Source of the DNA: Marinobacter flavimaris
GTDB taxonomy: Bacteria; Pseudomonadota; Gammaproteobacteria; Pseudomonadales; Oleiphilaceae
Direction: 5' to 3'
NCBI RefSeq assembly: GCF_002933295.1
Contig: NZ_PSSW01000005.1
Location: 124,001-188,000, forward strand
Length of the DNA stretch: 64,000 nt
The notes under the pieces are model-generated. The model was not told the DNA's origin, made no database searches, and was given only the letters and a program-made list of their open reading frames with translations. Positions 7,652-16,624 of the stretch are shown here, piece after piece. Position numbers and translations under genes: made by a program. Within the stretch, counting starts at the first letter, position 1. Every line of letters begins with the position of its first letter.

Positions 7652-10231
7652 CTAGCCCAGCTTACGCTGGTCCGGCTGCTGGTGATTCTTATCCAGCCAA
7701 TCCATCATTTCGTCGAAGGGCAGTGGCGGTGTCAGCAGGTAACCCTGGATCATGTCGCAGCCCATGTCCCTGAGCAGATTGGCGGTTACCTCATCCTCCA
7801 CACCCTCGGCCACCACCTGATAGCCCAGGCTGTGGCACATATCAATGGTGGTCTGCACAATCACCCGGTCTTCCGCCTCGGTGGTCAGCTCGGTGACCAG
7901 TGACCGATCGATTTTGACCTCGCTCGCAGGTAGCTGCTTGATGTAGGACAGTGAAGAGTAGCCGGACCCAAAGTCATCGATCGAAACCGGAATGCCGGTG
8001 GCGCTGAGTGAGTTCAGCGCTCGCAGGGAGTTGCCCGGGTCCTGCATCATGGACGTTTCCGTTACCTCGAAAATAATCGAGCCCTGATGGCTGTGATAGC
8101 TGTTCATCAGACGCTGAACAAAGATGGGAAAGTCCGGTTCCCGCAGGTTGTTGGGCGAAATATTGATGGATATGTTCAGGGGCCAGCCGCGCTCCAGTAA
8201 GTGTGAGCGCAATTCCAGTGATTGCTCAATGACCCACCGGGTCAGAGGTTTAATTAGACCGGTCTGTTCCGCCAGACTGACAATCTCATCGGCGCGGATG
8301 GGGGTTGCCCGGCCGGGCCACCGGATCAGAACCTCAATTCCGACGATTCGACCCGTTTTCAGGCTCTGCTTGGGTTGCATGAACAGAGCGAGCTCGTTGG
8401 TATTGAGCGCATGCCGTAGCTCCGACACCAGGGTCAATCGGTCGGCGCTGTAGGAGTCCTTTTTGGATTTGTAATAGGCTATGCCACGTTCCCGCGCAGA
8501 GTCGGATCCTTCAGCGATCACTGCCCGACGTATCAGGGTATTGGCATCGGTGCCGTGCTCGGGAAAAATTGCCACTCCCAGGGCGGGGTCCAGAGGTATC
8601 TGCATGCCCAGATAGTCGATCGGGTAGCGTATGCCCTCCAGCGCCTTCAGAATGGCTCTGGGAACGTGGCCGGTTGCATCGGCGTCGACAACAAAGGCGA
8701 ATGTCTGTGGGTCCAGTGACGCCAGGTAGAAATTGCGCTGATCACTCTGCTCAATCGGCAAGGCGCCCGGGAGCTCCCTCGCCACGGCATTGTAGTGCTT
8801 GGATGCCAGCGCCAGAATGCGGTCGCTGTTGCGATGCCCCAGCGTCTTCGTGACCGACTGCAGGTTATTCAGGTGGATGACGGCGACGCCATAGCGTCGC
8901 TCGGGGCTGCGCAGCATCAGGTCGTTCAGCATCATTTCCAGGCTGCTCCGATTGGGGAGGCCGGTAAGGGGATTATGCAGCGCATGATCCATCAGTTTCA
9001 GCTCTGCTGACCGTCGTGCTGCCAGAGCATTCAGTTCGGCTTCCCGGGCGTCAACCTTGTCCTGGCGTTCCTGATAAATTCGCGCCGCGAGGGCCAGCGT
9101 GAGCAGAATGGCCTCCAGTGCCGACCCAATCTGCATACCGTAGGTGGTCACAAAATTGTTTGGCAGCAGGCCGTACTTGTTGGCCGCGGTTATTGCGCTG
9201 CCCAGTGTCAGTGCCGCCCAGGCCACCGTGTAATAACCGGCTTGCGGGTTCCCCTTCCACCATTGCACGGGCCCCAGAACAGTGAGCAAAAGGCAGCTGG
9301 GTATTGCCAGGGCCACGGTCAGTCGGCTGCCCGTGCTGTAGTCCAGAAAGAATGTCATCAGACCAACCACTGCATTCAGTGAGATCATGAACAGTACGAG
9401 CCGGTTCAGAACAGGCCCGGTGTGTTCAAGTTTCAGGAATGAGCGGGAGAACACCAGGGTGAAGAAAAGAGAGAAAGGCACAGCCAGCAACATGATCTGA
9501 TTCTGTAGGGCAGGGCTGTCAGGCCAGAGAAACTGATAAGTTGAGCCATTCAGGCTTCCGATAAGTAATAGATAGCCGAGTGTCGAGAGCACGTAGAGCA
9601 GGTATACCGGCTCTCGTAGCGCGGCAAAAATAAACAGGTTGAAGAAAATCACCGTGATCAGGATGCCGTAGTAAAGCGCGTGCATCTGGTCTTCGGTGGA
9701 AGAATGCTCGAAGAACGCCTGGGCGTTCCAGAGACGAACCGGAATCTGCATGGCCCCCTCGGTGCGCACCTCCAGCAGAATCTGGTACTCGCTGGCTATG
9801 CTTTGCTCGAAGGGGAACAGGAAATGGCGGTGCAGTATCGGGCGCTGTTCAAACGGAACGTGGTCTCCGGTCTCCACCCGCCGTGCGATTCGGCCGTTCT
9901 CAATCAGGTGGAAGGTCACTTTATCCAATTGCGAGTAGCGAACTTCAAGAAGGTTGATGGTCGCCGGCTGCGATACCGGAAACCGAAGCCAGACGGTATC
10001 GCGGATATAGCCAAAATTCGGACTTTTTTCCTCGAGAGTTTGCCAGCTGTCGGAGGCCAGGGCTTCACTGACCGTCAGCTTGTTGTCGGGGGCAACGCGC
10101 AGGTACTCGATTTGCGGAACATAGGAATCCTCGGCCCCGAAGGATGGGGCGGACAGGCCGGATAACAGCAAAAGTGTTATCAGTAAACGAAGCCAGAGGG
10201 TGGATGCCACGTCGTACCGCTTAATTGTCAT
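7652..10231 (-). CDS. Membrane sensor with DISM, degenerate GGDEF and EAL domains
   Basis: Predicted c-di-GMP phosphodiesterase. Order: signal peptide (LRLLITLLLLSGLSAPSFG), a periplasmic 7TMR-DISM extracellular domain (about 35-180) of the kind that binds ligands such as carbohydrates, seven membrane segments (about 185-380), a short coil, a GGDEF-type domain (about 420-580) and an EAL domain (about 600-850). The GGDEF signature is lost (LDPQTFAFVV at that place), so no cyclase activity is expected. The EAL domain keeps EVLIRW, FEVTETS, IDDFGSGYSSL, VKIDRSLV and VAEGVE, so hydrolysis is likely. The start at 10231 (MTIKRYD) is preferred because it puts the signal peptide near the N-terminus. 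It converges on tesB with a 4-base gap. Confidence 0.88.
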   Translation of the reverse strand: MTIKRYDVASTLWLRLLITLLLLSGLSAPSFGAEDSYVPQIEYLRVAPDNKLTVSEALASDSWQTLEEKSPNFGYIRDTVWLRFPVSQPATINLLEVRYSQLDKVTFHLIENGRIARRVETGDHVPFEQRPILHRHFLFPFEQSIASEYQILLEVRTEGAMQIPVRLWNAQAFFEHSSTEDQMHALYYGILITVIFFNLFIFAALREPVYLLYVLSTLGYLLLIGSLNGSTYQFLWPDSPALQNQIMLLAVPFSLFFTLVFSRSFLKLEHTGPVLNRLVLFMISLNAVVGLMTFFLDYSTGSRLTVALAIPSCLLLTVLGPVQWWKGNPQAGYYTVAWAALTLGSAITAANKYGLLPNNFVTTYGMQIGSALEAILLTLALAARIYQERQDKVDAREAELNALAARRSAELKLMDHALHNPLTGLPNRSSLEMMLNDLMLRSPERRYGVAVIHLNNLQSVTKTLGHRNSDRILALASKHYNAVARELPGALPIEQSDQRNFYLASLDPQTFAFVVDADATGHVPRAILKALEGIRYPIDYLGMQIPLDPALGVAIFPEHGTDANTLIRRAVIAEGSDSARERGIAYYKSKKDSYSADRLTLVSELRHALNTNELALFMQPKQSLKTGRIVGIEVLIRWPGRATPIRADEIVSLAEQTGLIKPLTRWVIEQSLELRSHLLERGWPLNISINISPNNLREPDFPIFVQRLMNSYHSHQGSIIFEVTETSMMQDPGNSLRALNSLSATGIPVSIDDFGSGYSSLSYIKQLPASEVKIDRSLVTELTTEAEDRVIVQTTIDMCHSLGYQVVAEGVEDEVTANLLRDMGCDMIQGYLLTPPLPFDEMMDWLDKNHQQPDQRKLG

Positions 10232-10312
10232 TGTCTCTGGGAGTATGGCGTGTCGTCTTTGGCGGCTCAAGTCGCTGGCAGAGCCTGATTGGCAAATTTT
10301 TGTAGCCGTGTC

Positions 10313-10759
10313 TCAGATCTGCTCCAGCCACCCCCGGACCCAGGGCAGCGCTTCGGCCTCCGGTTCCATGGTTTCCAGGGCATCAATCCGAAGCGTGTCA
10401 CCAACCTTACGGGCAGCGGTTTCGTAAAGCGCTTCCTCCATGAGGTCGCCAGCGCCACAGAAAGTATCTCCGTAGGAGCTGTCACCCAGGACGATGATGC
10501 CAAACGGCCGGCCGGGTTGTTGTGGCAACTGGTCCCTCAGGTCCAGGTAGAAGGGCAGCAGATTGGCCGGAAGCTCGCCCTGTCCGGTTGTCGATGTGCA
10601 TACCAGTAGCGCATCGTTGTTCGACGTGATGTCATCCAGTGCCGGATTTTCCAACACGGTCACGTGGTGACCTTCCCCCTCAAGCTCTTTCTTGAGCGTT
10701 CTGGCCGTCAGGAGCGCGCCGCCATAGACGCTGCCCACCAGGATTCTGATTGATGTCAT
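10313..10759 (-). CDS. Flavodoxin-like protein (MioC type)
   Basis: A 148-residue FMN-binding flavodoxin fold. The phosphate-binding segment is ILVGSVYGGALLTARTL near the N-terminus, followed by CTSTTGQGELPANL and the GIIVLGDSSYGDTFCGAG segment that contacts the isoalloxazine ring. Size and motifs match the short MioC-like flavodoxins used as small redox donors; the partner here cannot be read from context. It lies upstream of the EAL protein on the same strand with an 81-base gap. Confidence 0.85.
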   Translation of the reverse strand: MTSIRILVGSVYGGALLTARTLKKELEGEGHHVTVLENPALDDITSNNDALLVCTSTTGQGELPANLLPFYLDLRDQLPQQPGRPFGIIVLGDSSYGDTFCGAGDLMEEALYETAARKVGDTLRIDALETMEPEAEALPWVRGWLEQI

Positions 10760-10838
10760 AGGTTATCTGCTCGCTGCCTTGGCACTGTTCATACGGTCGT
10801 TCGGTGGCGCACGATCATAGCGGGAGTGCTTTCTCGCC

Positions 10839-11942
10839 TCAAGGCGAGTGGGTGGGGGAAGGTTCGCTTTCCTGGCTTCGAACCCGCGGTGCTATCCGGT
10901 TGCGCCCGGATTCCTTGGCATTGTAGAGGTTCAGGTCGGCCTGTTTGAGAAGATCGTCAAGTGACCGGGCCTTGGCGATGGAGCAGACACCGGCGCTGAT
11001 GGTTACCGGTAATGCCTGATCTCTGAACCGGAACGGGTGCCTGGCAACTTGCGACCGCAGTCTTTCAGCCAGGCTCAGGGCCTGGAGCAGTGAAGTGTCA
11101 GGCAATAACACCAGAAATTCTTCACCGCCCCATCGGGCCGCGACATCCGCCTGCCGAATCACGGTTCGCATCAATGCAGCGAACTCCCGCAGGACATCGT
11201 CGCCCGCGTCGTGTCCGAACTGGTCGTTGATCTGTTTGAAAAGGTCGAGATCGATCAGGGCAATGGAGAAGTGGTGGCCGGAGCGCTGGTAGCGGGAAAA
11301 CTCCATGGTCAGGCGGTTCTGCATTTCACGGCGGTTGGCCAGCCCGGTGAGCTCGTCGGTGCGGGCGGCGTGCTCATGGGTTTCGGCCAGCGCCAGAAGT
11401 TCATTACGTGCTTTCAGTCGGCTGGCTTCGAGGACGAAACAGAAAATCGATTCGAAGGTCAGGGCCGCAAAAAAGCGGATCTTGAAATCCATGCTGTATT
11501 CCGCCGAGACCAGCGGTAGCCCGGGAAACTGGAACACCACTACCGCGACCAGGTAGCAGAACAGCAACACCGCCGTGCCGGTTTTCAGGTCAGTCAGGTA
11601 AAAAAGCAGAGGCGGGAAGACGTAAAACCAGAGTGGCCCGGTGTTGCTCTCGCCGCCGGACGCAATCAGGTAGGTGAAAAGCAGGCCGACAATAACGATC
11701 ATCCCGGCTTTCTGGCGTGCCCGGTTGCCGGTGCTGGCAAAGTGCAGCATGTTCACGGCAATCAGACCGATGAAGGACCAGAGCACCCAGGCATGGGTCT
11801 CGTGTCCGGCGAACCAGGCCTTGGTACCGATGCCAACCAGAAAAGCGATAGCGGTTGCCGAGAGCCAGGTGAGCAGACGCGAGACCTGGCCGTCTTCCCG
11901 TTCGCCGGCAGCGAGCTGTCCGGAGGAAGTTGAATGAGGCAT
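10839..11942 (-). CDS. Diguanylate cyclase, membrane GGDEF protein
   Basis: Makes c-di-GMP from two GTP. About six hydrophobic segments form an N-terminal membrane sensor (residues 25-195), followed by a helix and a GGDEF domain beginning DELTGLANRREMQNRL. The active site is intact (RWGGEEFLVLLPD), and RQAD sits five residues before it, the spacing of the inhibitory I-site. The ATG at 11942 is preferred over one at 12020 because AAGG lies 5 bases before it and the extra N-terminus is lysine-rich and low in complexity. It is divergent from the phosphate transporter gene. Confidence 0.9.
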   Translation of the reverse strand: MPHSTSSGQLAAGEREDGQVSRLLTWLSATAIAFLVGIGTKAWFAGHETHAWVLWSFIGLIAVNMLHFASTGNRARQKAGMIVIVGLLFTYLIASGGESNTGPLWFYVFPPLLFYLTDLKTGTAVLLFCYLVAVVVFQFPGLPLVSAEYSMDFKIRFFAALTFESIFCFVLEASRLKARNELLALAETHEHAARTDELTGLANRREMQNRLTMEFSRYQRSGHHFSIALIDLDLFKQINDQFGHDAGDDVLREFAALMRTVIRQADVAARWGGEEFLVLLPDTSLLQALSLAERLRSQVARHPFRFRDQALPVTISAGVCSIAKARSLDDLLKQADLNLYNAKESGRNRIAPRVRSQESEPSPTHSP

Positions 11943-12151
11943 GGGAACCTTTTTTTTGCTGTTTTTGTGATTTTGGCGCTTATGTCCGGGATTATGAGTC
12001 AATTTAGTGCGTTTTTGCACTCGAGTCTGTGATGTGTTTAGTCTGTGTGAATTGTGACCGTTTTATTTCATTTTCATGTCAAAAAAATTATAGTTGCCGC
12101 GCGAAAGTGTTCGCCCCCAATCCTCACAGACTAAACGAGACCTGATCTGTT

Positions 12152-13711
12152 ATGGCCCGTTCGAGCGGATTCCTGGATACCCTTCTCACCAGCCCTACCA
12201 CGGAACGATACAGGGTCGGCATCAGCCTGCTTTTCTTACTTGGCGTGTGGCTGACTGTCGGATCATTCAGCCAGGGAATGCCCAACAGTATGTTGCTGAT
12301 GGCCGCCGCGGTGATTGGCGGGTACATGGCGATCAACATTGGCGCCAATGACGTTGCCAACAACGTGGGGCCAGCGGTGGGTTCTGGTGCCCTGTCCCTG
12401 GGTGCCGCTGTGCTCATCGCAGCCGTTTTCGAGGCCGGTGGCGCGATCATCGCCGGCGGAGATGTGGTCTCCACCATCAAGGGTGGCATCATTGATCCCT
12501 CCAATCTGGAAGAGAGCAGGGCGTTCGTGTGGCTGATGACCGCCGCCCTCCTGGCTGGCGCCCTCTGGCTGAATCTGGCCACCTGGATGGGCGCGCCTGT
12601 GTCTACAACCCATTCCATTGTTGGCGGCGTTCTGGGTGCCGGTATCGCCGCCGGTGGCTGGGGTATTGCTGATTGGGCGGTGATGGGCAAGATTGCCGCC
12701 AGCTGGGTGATTTCGCCGGTGCTGGGCGGTGCTCTGGCAGCCCTGTTCCTGTTTGCGATCAAGAAGACTGTGCTCTATCGAAGAGAGGTCATTCCGGCCG
12801 CGAGGACCTTTGTTCCCTGGCTGGTGGCGATCATGGCCTGGGCCTTTGGCACCTACCTGATGATCAAGGGCGTCAAGAAGATCGTCAAAGTCGATTTTCT
12901 CGAGGCGACGCTGATCGGGCTTGCCGCGGCCGCCGTGGTGTTCTTCGTTATGCGCACCCTGGTGGGCCGCATGGCATCGACCATGGAGAACAGCTCGGCA
13001 GGCGTGAATACCCTGTTTACCTGGCCGTTGATCTTTGCCGCGGCACTGCTGAGTTTCGCCCACGGCGCCAACGACGTGGCGAACGCCATTGGTCCGCTCG
13101 CTGCCATTAACGATGCCCTCTCGGCTGATTCGGTGGTTATGTCAGCGAATATTCCCCTGTGGGTCATGATGGTGGGTGCCCTGGGTCTGGCCGTTGGCCT
13201 GATGCTGTTCGGCCCACGCCTGATTAAGACCGTCGGCAGCGAAATCACCGAACTGGATAAGACCAGGGCGTTCTGCATCGCGCTTTCGGCAGCGCTCACG
13301 GTGATCCTTGCGTCTCAGCTTGGCCTGCCTGTTAGCTCCACCCATATCGCGATTGGTGGCGTGTTCGGCGTTGGCTTCCTTCGGGAGTACCTGAAGTCCA
13401 ACTACGCAACCCAGCTGCACAAGATCATGGAGCACCATGATCCTGCCGAGCAGGAGCGTCTGAAGCCGTTCCTGGATGATTTCCGCAATGCGTCGGTTGA
13501 GGAGATGGAGAACCTGCTCAAGCGGGCCAAGAAGAAAAAGCAGGTCCCTCTGTCCAAGTCCGAGCGTAAACGCCTGAAGAAGATCTACCGGGAAGAGCTG
13601 GTGAAGCGTTCGCATCTGGTGCGCATTGCCGCAGCCTGGATCATCACCGTACCGGCATCGGCCATTATGGCAGCGATTCTGTTCTTCACCCTGCGAGGCT
13701 TGTTGATCTGA
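12152..13711 (+). CDS. pit: Inorganic phosphate transporter, Pit family
   Basis: A low-affinity, ion-coupled phosphate permease of the inner membrane. The two family repeats are visible as NIGANDVANNVGPAVGSGAL (about residue 65) and FAHGANDVANAIGPLAAIND (about 305), each followed by a PVSSTH-type motif (APVSTTHSIVGG, LPVSSTHIAIGG). A charged cytoplasmic loop rich in Lys/Glu (about 425-490) comes before the last membrane segment. Length (519) fits the larger bacterial Pit proteins. I looked for a Pho box upstream and did not find a convincing one. Confidence 0.93.
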   Translation: MARSSGFLDTLLTSPTTERYRVGISLLFLLGVWLTVGSFSQGMPNSMLLMAAAVIGGYMAINIGANDVANNVGPAVGSGALSLGAAVLIAAVFEAGGAIIAGGDVVSTIKGGIIDPSNLEESRAFVWLMTAALLAGALWLNLATWMGAPVSTTHSIVGGVLGAGIAAGGWGIADWAVMGKIAASWVISPVLGGALAALFLFAIKKTVLYRREVIPAARTFVPWLVAIMAWAFGTYLMIKGVKKIVKVDFLEATLIGLAAAAVVFFVMRTLVGRMASTMENSSAGVNTLFTWPLIFAAALLSFAHGANDVANAIGPLAAINDALSADSVVMSANIPLWVMMVGALGLAVGLMLFGPRLIKTVGSEITELDKTRAFCIALSAALTVILASQLGLPVSSTHIAIGGVFGVGFLREYLKSNYATQLHKIMEHHDPAEQERLKPFLDDFRNASVEEMENLLKRAKKKKQVPLSKSERKRLKKIYREELVKRSHLVRIAAAWIITVPASAIMAAILFFTLRGLLI

Positions 13712-13800
13712 CCGGGCTGGTTGTATAAACCGAGTTTGGTCATACTATCTGTAAAAAGGGGTGTTTCACCCCTCAAGCCTATTTGTCCGTGGAGTGAAGT

Positions 13801-14067
13801 ATGAGTTCATCCGTTGAAGGCCGTCAGGCGAAGATGATTAATGAGCTGAGGACCTTCATCAAGAAGGTTTTGAGCGACCCGACCATTGCCGTCAAGTCCA
13901 TGGAGATTGCTCGCAAGCACCGGGGTCAGCCGAATGCCGAGGAGCTGATTGCGCAGGAAATCAGTGCCAGCACCAATATCCGGATTCCCGAGAACTGGAG
14001 TGAGGCGGATAAGATGTTCCTGGATATCATCCATGATGTTCTGGATGATGAAGAGGCCCTGTACTAA
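13801..14067 (+). CDS. Small conserved-looking protein of unknown function
   Basis: An 88-residue soluble protein with a good start (GGAG 6 bases before the ATG) and codon use like its neighbours. It begins MSSSVEGRQAKMINELRTF, has a Lys/Arg-rich middle (KSMEIARKHRGQ) and a very acidic tail (DIIHDVLDDEEALY). It is probably helical, with no cysteines, signal peptide or membrane segment. It lies 89 bases after pit with a small hairpin between (13757-13773), so shared transcription is possible. I do not recognise the family. Confidence 0.7.
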   Translation: MSSSVEGRQAKMINELRTFIKKVLSDPTIAVKSMEIARKHRGQPNAEELIAQEISASTNIRIPENWSEADKMFLDIIHDVLDDEEALY

Positions 14068-14094
14068 GGCCTTGTCTGCAGGCTTGGGAGAAGC

Positions 14095-14201
14095 GAGCCG
14101 GGCGGGGGATGGTTCAAAAACACGCTGTGAATACGTCCCTGTACGCTTGGCTCCGCCATCCCTGGCTCCGCACAGTTTTTGAACCATCCCCCGCCCGGCT
14201 C
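14095..14201 (-). repeat. Palindromic GGA-hairpin element, copy A
   Basis: A 27-base arm (14095-14121) pairs perfectly with 14175-14201 around a 53-base core (14122-14174). On the minus strand the core holds two small hairpins with the loops AGGGAU (stem GCC/GGC) and AGGGAC (stem GUAC/GUAU); the second reads GTACAGGGACGT. The core matches copies B-E while the arms do not. The element lies 53 bases after the panP stop, and the GGA strand is the panP sense strand, so it would sit in the panP 3' untranslated region. Confidence 0.9.
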
Positions 14202-14254
14202 AACTGAGCCATGGTTGTTGCCTAAAATCGCCATGGCTAAGTCTTCTGGACTCT

Positions 14255-15931
14255 TCAGGCCTGTCTCGCGTTCGGCGTCGCCTGCTTCAATACCGCATCC
14301 GCCATCTGGTGCAGGATGCTGATCTCATCCTCTATGCCCTCATCCCGTGATAACTCTCTCTGTTCCGAAAGGATGTCGGCCAGGATTTCTTTGGTCGTCA
14401 GAGGGTTGGCCAGTACCACCCGGAACACGATGCACGGGAAGTTGTAGTAACGGGCCGGCTCCAGTCGGGTACGTGACACGAACGCCTTGCCCCGTTCCCG
14501 CTGGGTTTTCTGGATGAACTTGGTAATCCGGTTCAGACAGGTGTTGAGCTTTTCCGCCTGCAGCGGGTCGGCGCAGGCCAGGGCTTCCTGGACGTTTTCC
14601 GGGCAGTAGCGGTAGGTCAGGATGTTCAGTTCCGGTCTCGTGACCAGTTCGAAATCCGGTTCTGCTTCGATCATTTCCGCGAAGGTCTTGGCCTTGTCGA
14701 TACCCTGGTCGATCAGGATCTCGTAGCCTTCCCGGGCCAGGATTTTCAGGCCGGAGTGGATCAGCATGGACATGCCGGGCCGTGAGCCCTCGAGGGTGGT
14801 GCTGCCCAGGTCCCGGGAGCCTTTACGGATGATGTACTGGGCGTGGTGTTCCACGGCGCTGGCGAGGCTCGGGTCGCGGAAGACTACCAGGCCCACGCCC
14901 ATGGGGACGTAGAGCTGTTTGTGGGCGTCGAAAGTGACGGAATCTGCCTTCTCGATACCGCGCAGCAGGTGTTTGTAGGTGCGGGAGAACAGCGTGGGCC
15001 CGCCCCAGGCGGCGTCCACGTGGAAGTGGGCGCCGAATTCGCGGGCGATGTCGGCCATGGCGTCCAGAGGGTCGACGTTGCCGGTTTCGGTGGTGCCGGC
15101 CACGCCGCAGATGGCCATGACTTTGATTTTCTGGCGCTGCAGTTCCAGGCACTTGTCCCGCAGGGCATCGGTGTTGATGCGGTTTTCGTCGTCGGTATCC
15201 ACGGGAATCAGGGATTCCCGGCCCAGGCCGAGTACGTCGGCGGCTTTGCGCAGGGAATAATGGCCGCGGCGCGAGACGACGATGGCGGCGCCTTCGTAGC
15301 CGTAGTATTTCAGAGCCCGGAACAGGCCTTCCTGGTGCAGTCCGCGGAAGCTACCCTCGGCCGGGAAGGCCCGGTTGCGGGCGACCCACAGGGCGGTGAG
15401 GTTGGCGACTGTGCCACCAGAGCACATGGCACCCAGGGCGTAACGGGGGTCGTGCATCCACTTGCGGTAGAAGGCGCCGTCTTCCTGGTATACCAGCCGG
15501 TGAATCATGCCCAGCACCTGGCGCTCCATGGGTGTAAACGCCTTGGAGGTTTCGGTTTTGACCAGGTTCTGGTTCAGGGCAATCATGATTTTCGACAGCG
15601 GCAGCATGAAATACGGCAGCGCTGAGGTCATGTGCCCGATAAAGGCTGGTGAGGCGGTGTGAACGGAGTTGGCCACCAGTTTGTCGAGCAGGAACTGGGC
15701 CTGTTCAGACACAAAGACCGGCTTCTCGGGAATGCTGTAGTCGGAGAAGTCTTTCTCCACATCCGAGAGGTCCCGTTCTACCGCAACGATGTGCTCCTGC
15801 AGAAAGCCTGCAAGATTGCGGGAGATGTTCTGGTCAATCCGGCTCAGCGTCGATTCCGGCGCCTCGGGCACCGTGAATACGCGATACATGGCCTCTACCG
15901 AGGCCTGGGCGGATTTTTTCTTTCCGGTCAT
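14255..15931 (-). CDS. panP: PLP-dependent aspartate 1-decarboxylase (PanP-like)
   Basis: A group II pyridoxal-phosphate decarboxylase of about 558 residues. The PLP lysine is in TFDAHKQLYVPMG, preceded by HVDAAWGGPTLFS and by SGGTVANLTALWVARN, which contacts the cofactor phosphate. Closest in size and sequence to PanP, which makes beta-alanine for pantothenate and CoA in bacteria that lack PanD; glutamate decarboxylase is the main alternative. The ATG at 15931 is chosen over a GTG at 15940 because a GAG lies 9 bases upstream. A 655-base stretch separates it from the next minus-strand start beyond the DUF503 gene, so it probably has its own promoter. Confidence 0.82.
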   Translation of the reverse strand: MTGKKKSAQASVEAMYRVFTVPEAPESTLSRIDQNISRNLAGFLQEHIVAVERDLSDVEKDFSDYSIPEKPVFVSEQAQFLLDKLVANSVHTASPAFIGHMTSALPYFMLPLSKIMIALNQNLVKTETSKAFTPMERQVLGMIHRLVYQEDGAFYRKWMHDPRYALGAMCSGGTVANLTALWVARNRAFPAEGSFRGLHQEGLFRALKYYGYEGAAIVVSRRGHYSLRKAADVLGLGRESLIPVDTDDENRINTDALRDKCLELQRQKIKVMAICGVAGTTETGNVDPLDAMADIAREFGAHFHVDAAWGGPTLFSRTYKHLLRGIEKADSVTFDAHKQLYVPMGVGLVVFRDPSLASAVEHHAQYIIRKGSRDLGSTTLEGSRPGMSMLIHSGLKILAREGYEILIDQGIDKAKTFAEMIEAEPDFELVTRPELNILTYRYCPENVQEALACADPLQAEKLNTCLNRITKFIQKTQRERGKAFVSRTRLEPARYYNFPCIVFRVVLANPLTTKEILADILSEQRELSRDEGIEDEISILHQMADAVLKQATPNARQA

Positions 15932-16118
15932 AGGCGCCACTCACAATCAGTGGTCATCCGAAGGGCCGGTTCCGGATGCCCTGCGGATACGGCCGGCATT
16001 GCTGTCCGGCATTAATGTCTGGTCGCCTGCCGCTGGCAGGCGCACTGGCATCCCTGAGGGGGCGTAGTATACGGCCTGGCGACAGGTTACGCCACACGCG
16101 GCCCTCGGGGTTATACGG

Positions 16119-16463
16119 TCAGAGTATTTCCCGGTGTATATCCAGTATGGCAGCATCCACGCGTTCTTCGATGGCTTTTTCGATCTGGTCCAGACGCTGG
16201 GTAATCTGCTGTGAGGAGGTGCCCAGGGCCGCGATGGTCCAGGTGGCGCAGTCGAGAGCCTCCTGGTCGGCGGTTTCGGCGACGGCGAGGTCGGGTTCTT
16301 TGCCCCAGACGGCCTTCAGGGCGGTGAAGACTTTGCGTTTGGCTTTGAGGTCGTCGCAGCCGTAGAGCTGGAAGTGCAGGGTCAGTACGCCCACGTGGGG
16401 CGTTATAACCGGCTGTTGGGGCTTTTGGCCTTCCCGCAGGAGTTTTCTCAGGGCTTCTGACAT
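16119..16463 (-). CDS. DUF503 family protein
   Basis: A 114-residue protein whose middle, VGVLTLHFQLYGCDDLKAKRKVFTALKAVWGK, is typical of the DUF503 (YlxP-like) family: a small alpha/beta fold of unclear function, often found near ribosome or tRNA maturation genes. The frame stays open to 16550, but that extension translates repeat copy B, so the ATG at 16463 (MSEALRKLL) is chosen. It lies 17 bases beyond the repeat, which probably forms part of its 5' leader. Confidence 0.75.
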   Translation of the reverse strand: MSEALRKLLREGQKPQQPVITPHVGVLTLHFQLYGCDDLKAKRKVFTALKAVWGKEPDLAVAETADQEALDCATWTIAALGTSSQQITQRLDQIEKAIEERVDAAILDIHREIL

Positions 16464-16479
16464 CTTTGATTCCGTGCTG

Positions 16480-16593
16480 GAGTCGATGAGAAATCCCCTC
16501 CCAAAAAACGCTCCTTGCGGCACATCCCTGTGGCGCTTGGGCTCCGCCATCCATGGCTCCGCACATTTTTGGGAGGGGATTCCCCATCGACTC
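16480..16593 (-). repeat. Palindromic GGA-hairpin element, copy B
   Basis: Arms 16480-16507 and 16566-16593 (28 bases) pair with two exceptions, both of which are G-T wobbles when the minus strand is read. The core (16508-16565, 58 bases) holds minus-strand hairpins with loops AUGGAU (GCC/GGC) and AGGGAU (CAC/GUG); the second reads CACAGGGATGTG. The element lies between the AidB-like gene (stop at 16625) and the DUF503 gene (start at 16463), and its GGA strand is the sense strand of both. Confidence 0.9.
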
Positions 16594-16624
16594 TCAGAGT
16601 TCTCAGTGGGCTTCCAATAGCAAC

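Noticed and set aside
12021..12151. Possible Pho box upstream of pit
   Set aside because: TTTCAT and CATGTCA fragments occur, but no two half sites with 4-base spacing resemble CTGTCAT.
16024..16042. Hairpin CGCCTGCC-GCT-GGCAGGCG upstream of panP
   Set aside because: It is a neat 8-pair stem but has no T run, no conserved partner in the window and no link to a start site, so no function is claimed.
16464..16550. N-terminal extension of the DUF503 protein
   Set aside because: The extra 29 codons translate repeat copy B and have no family similarity. The internal ATG at 16463 gives the usual DUF503 size.
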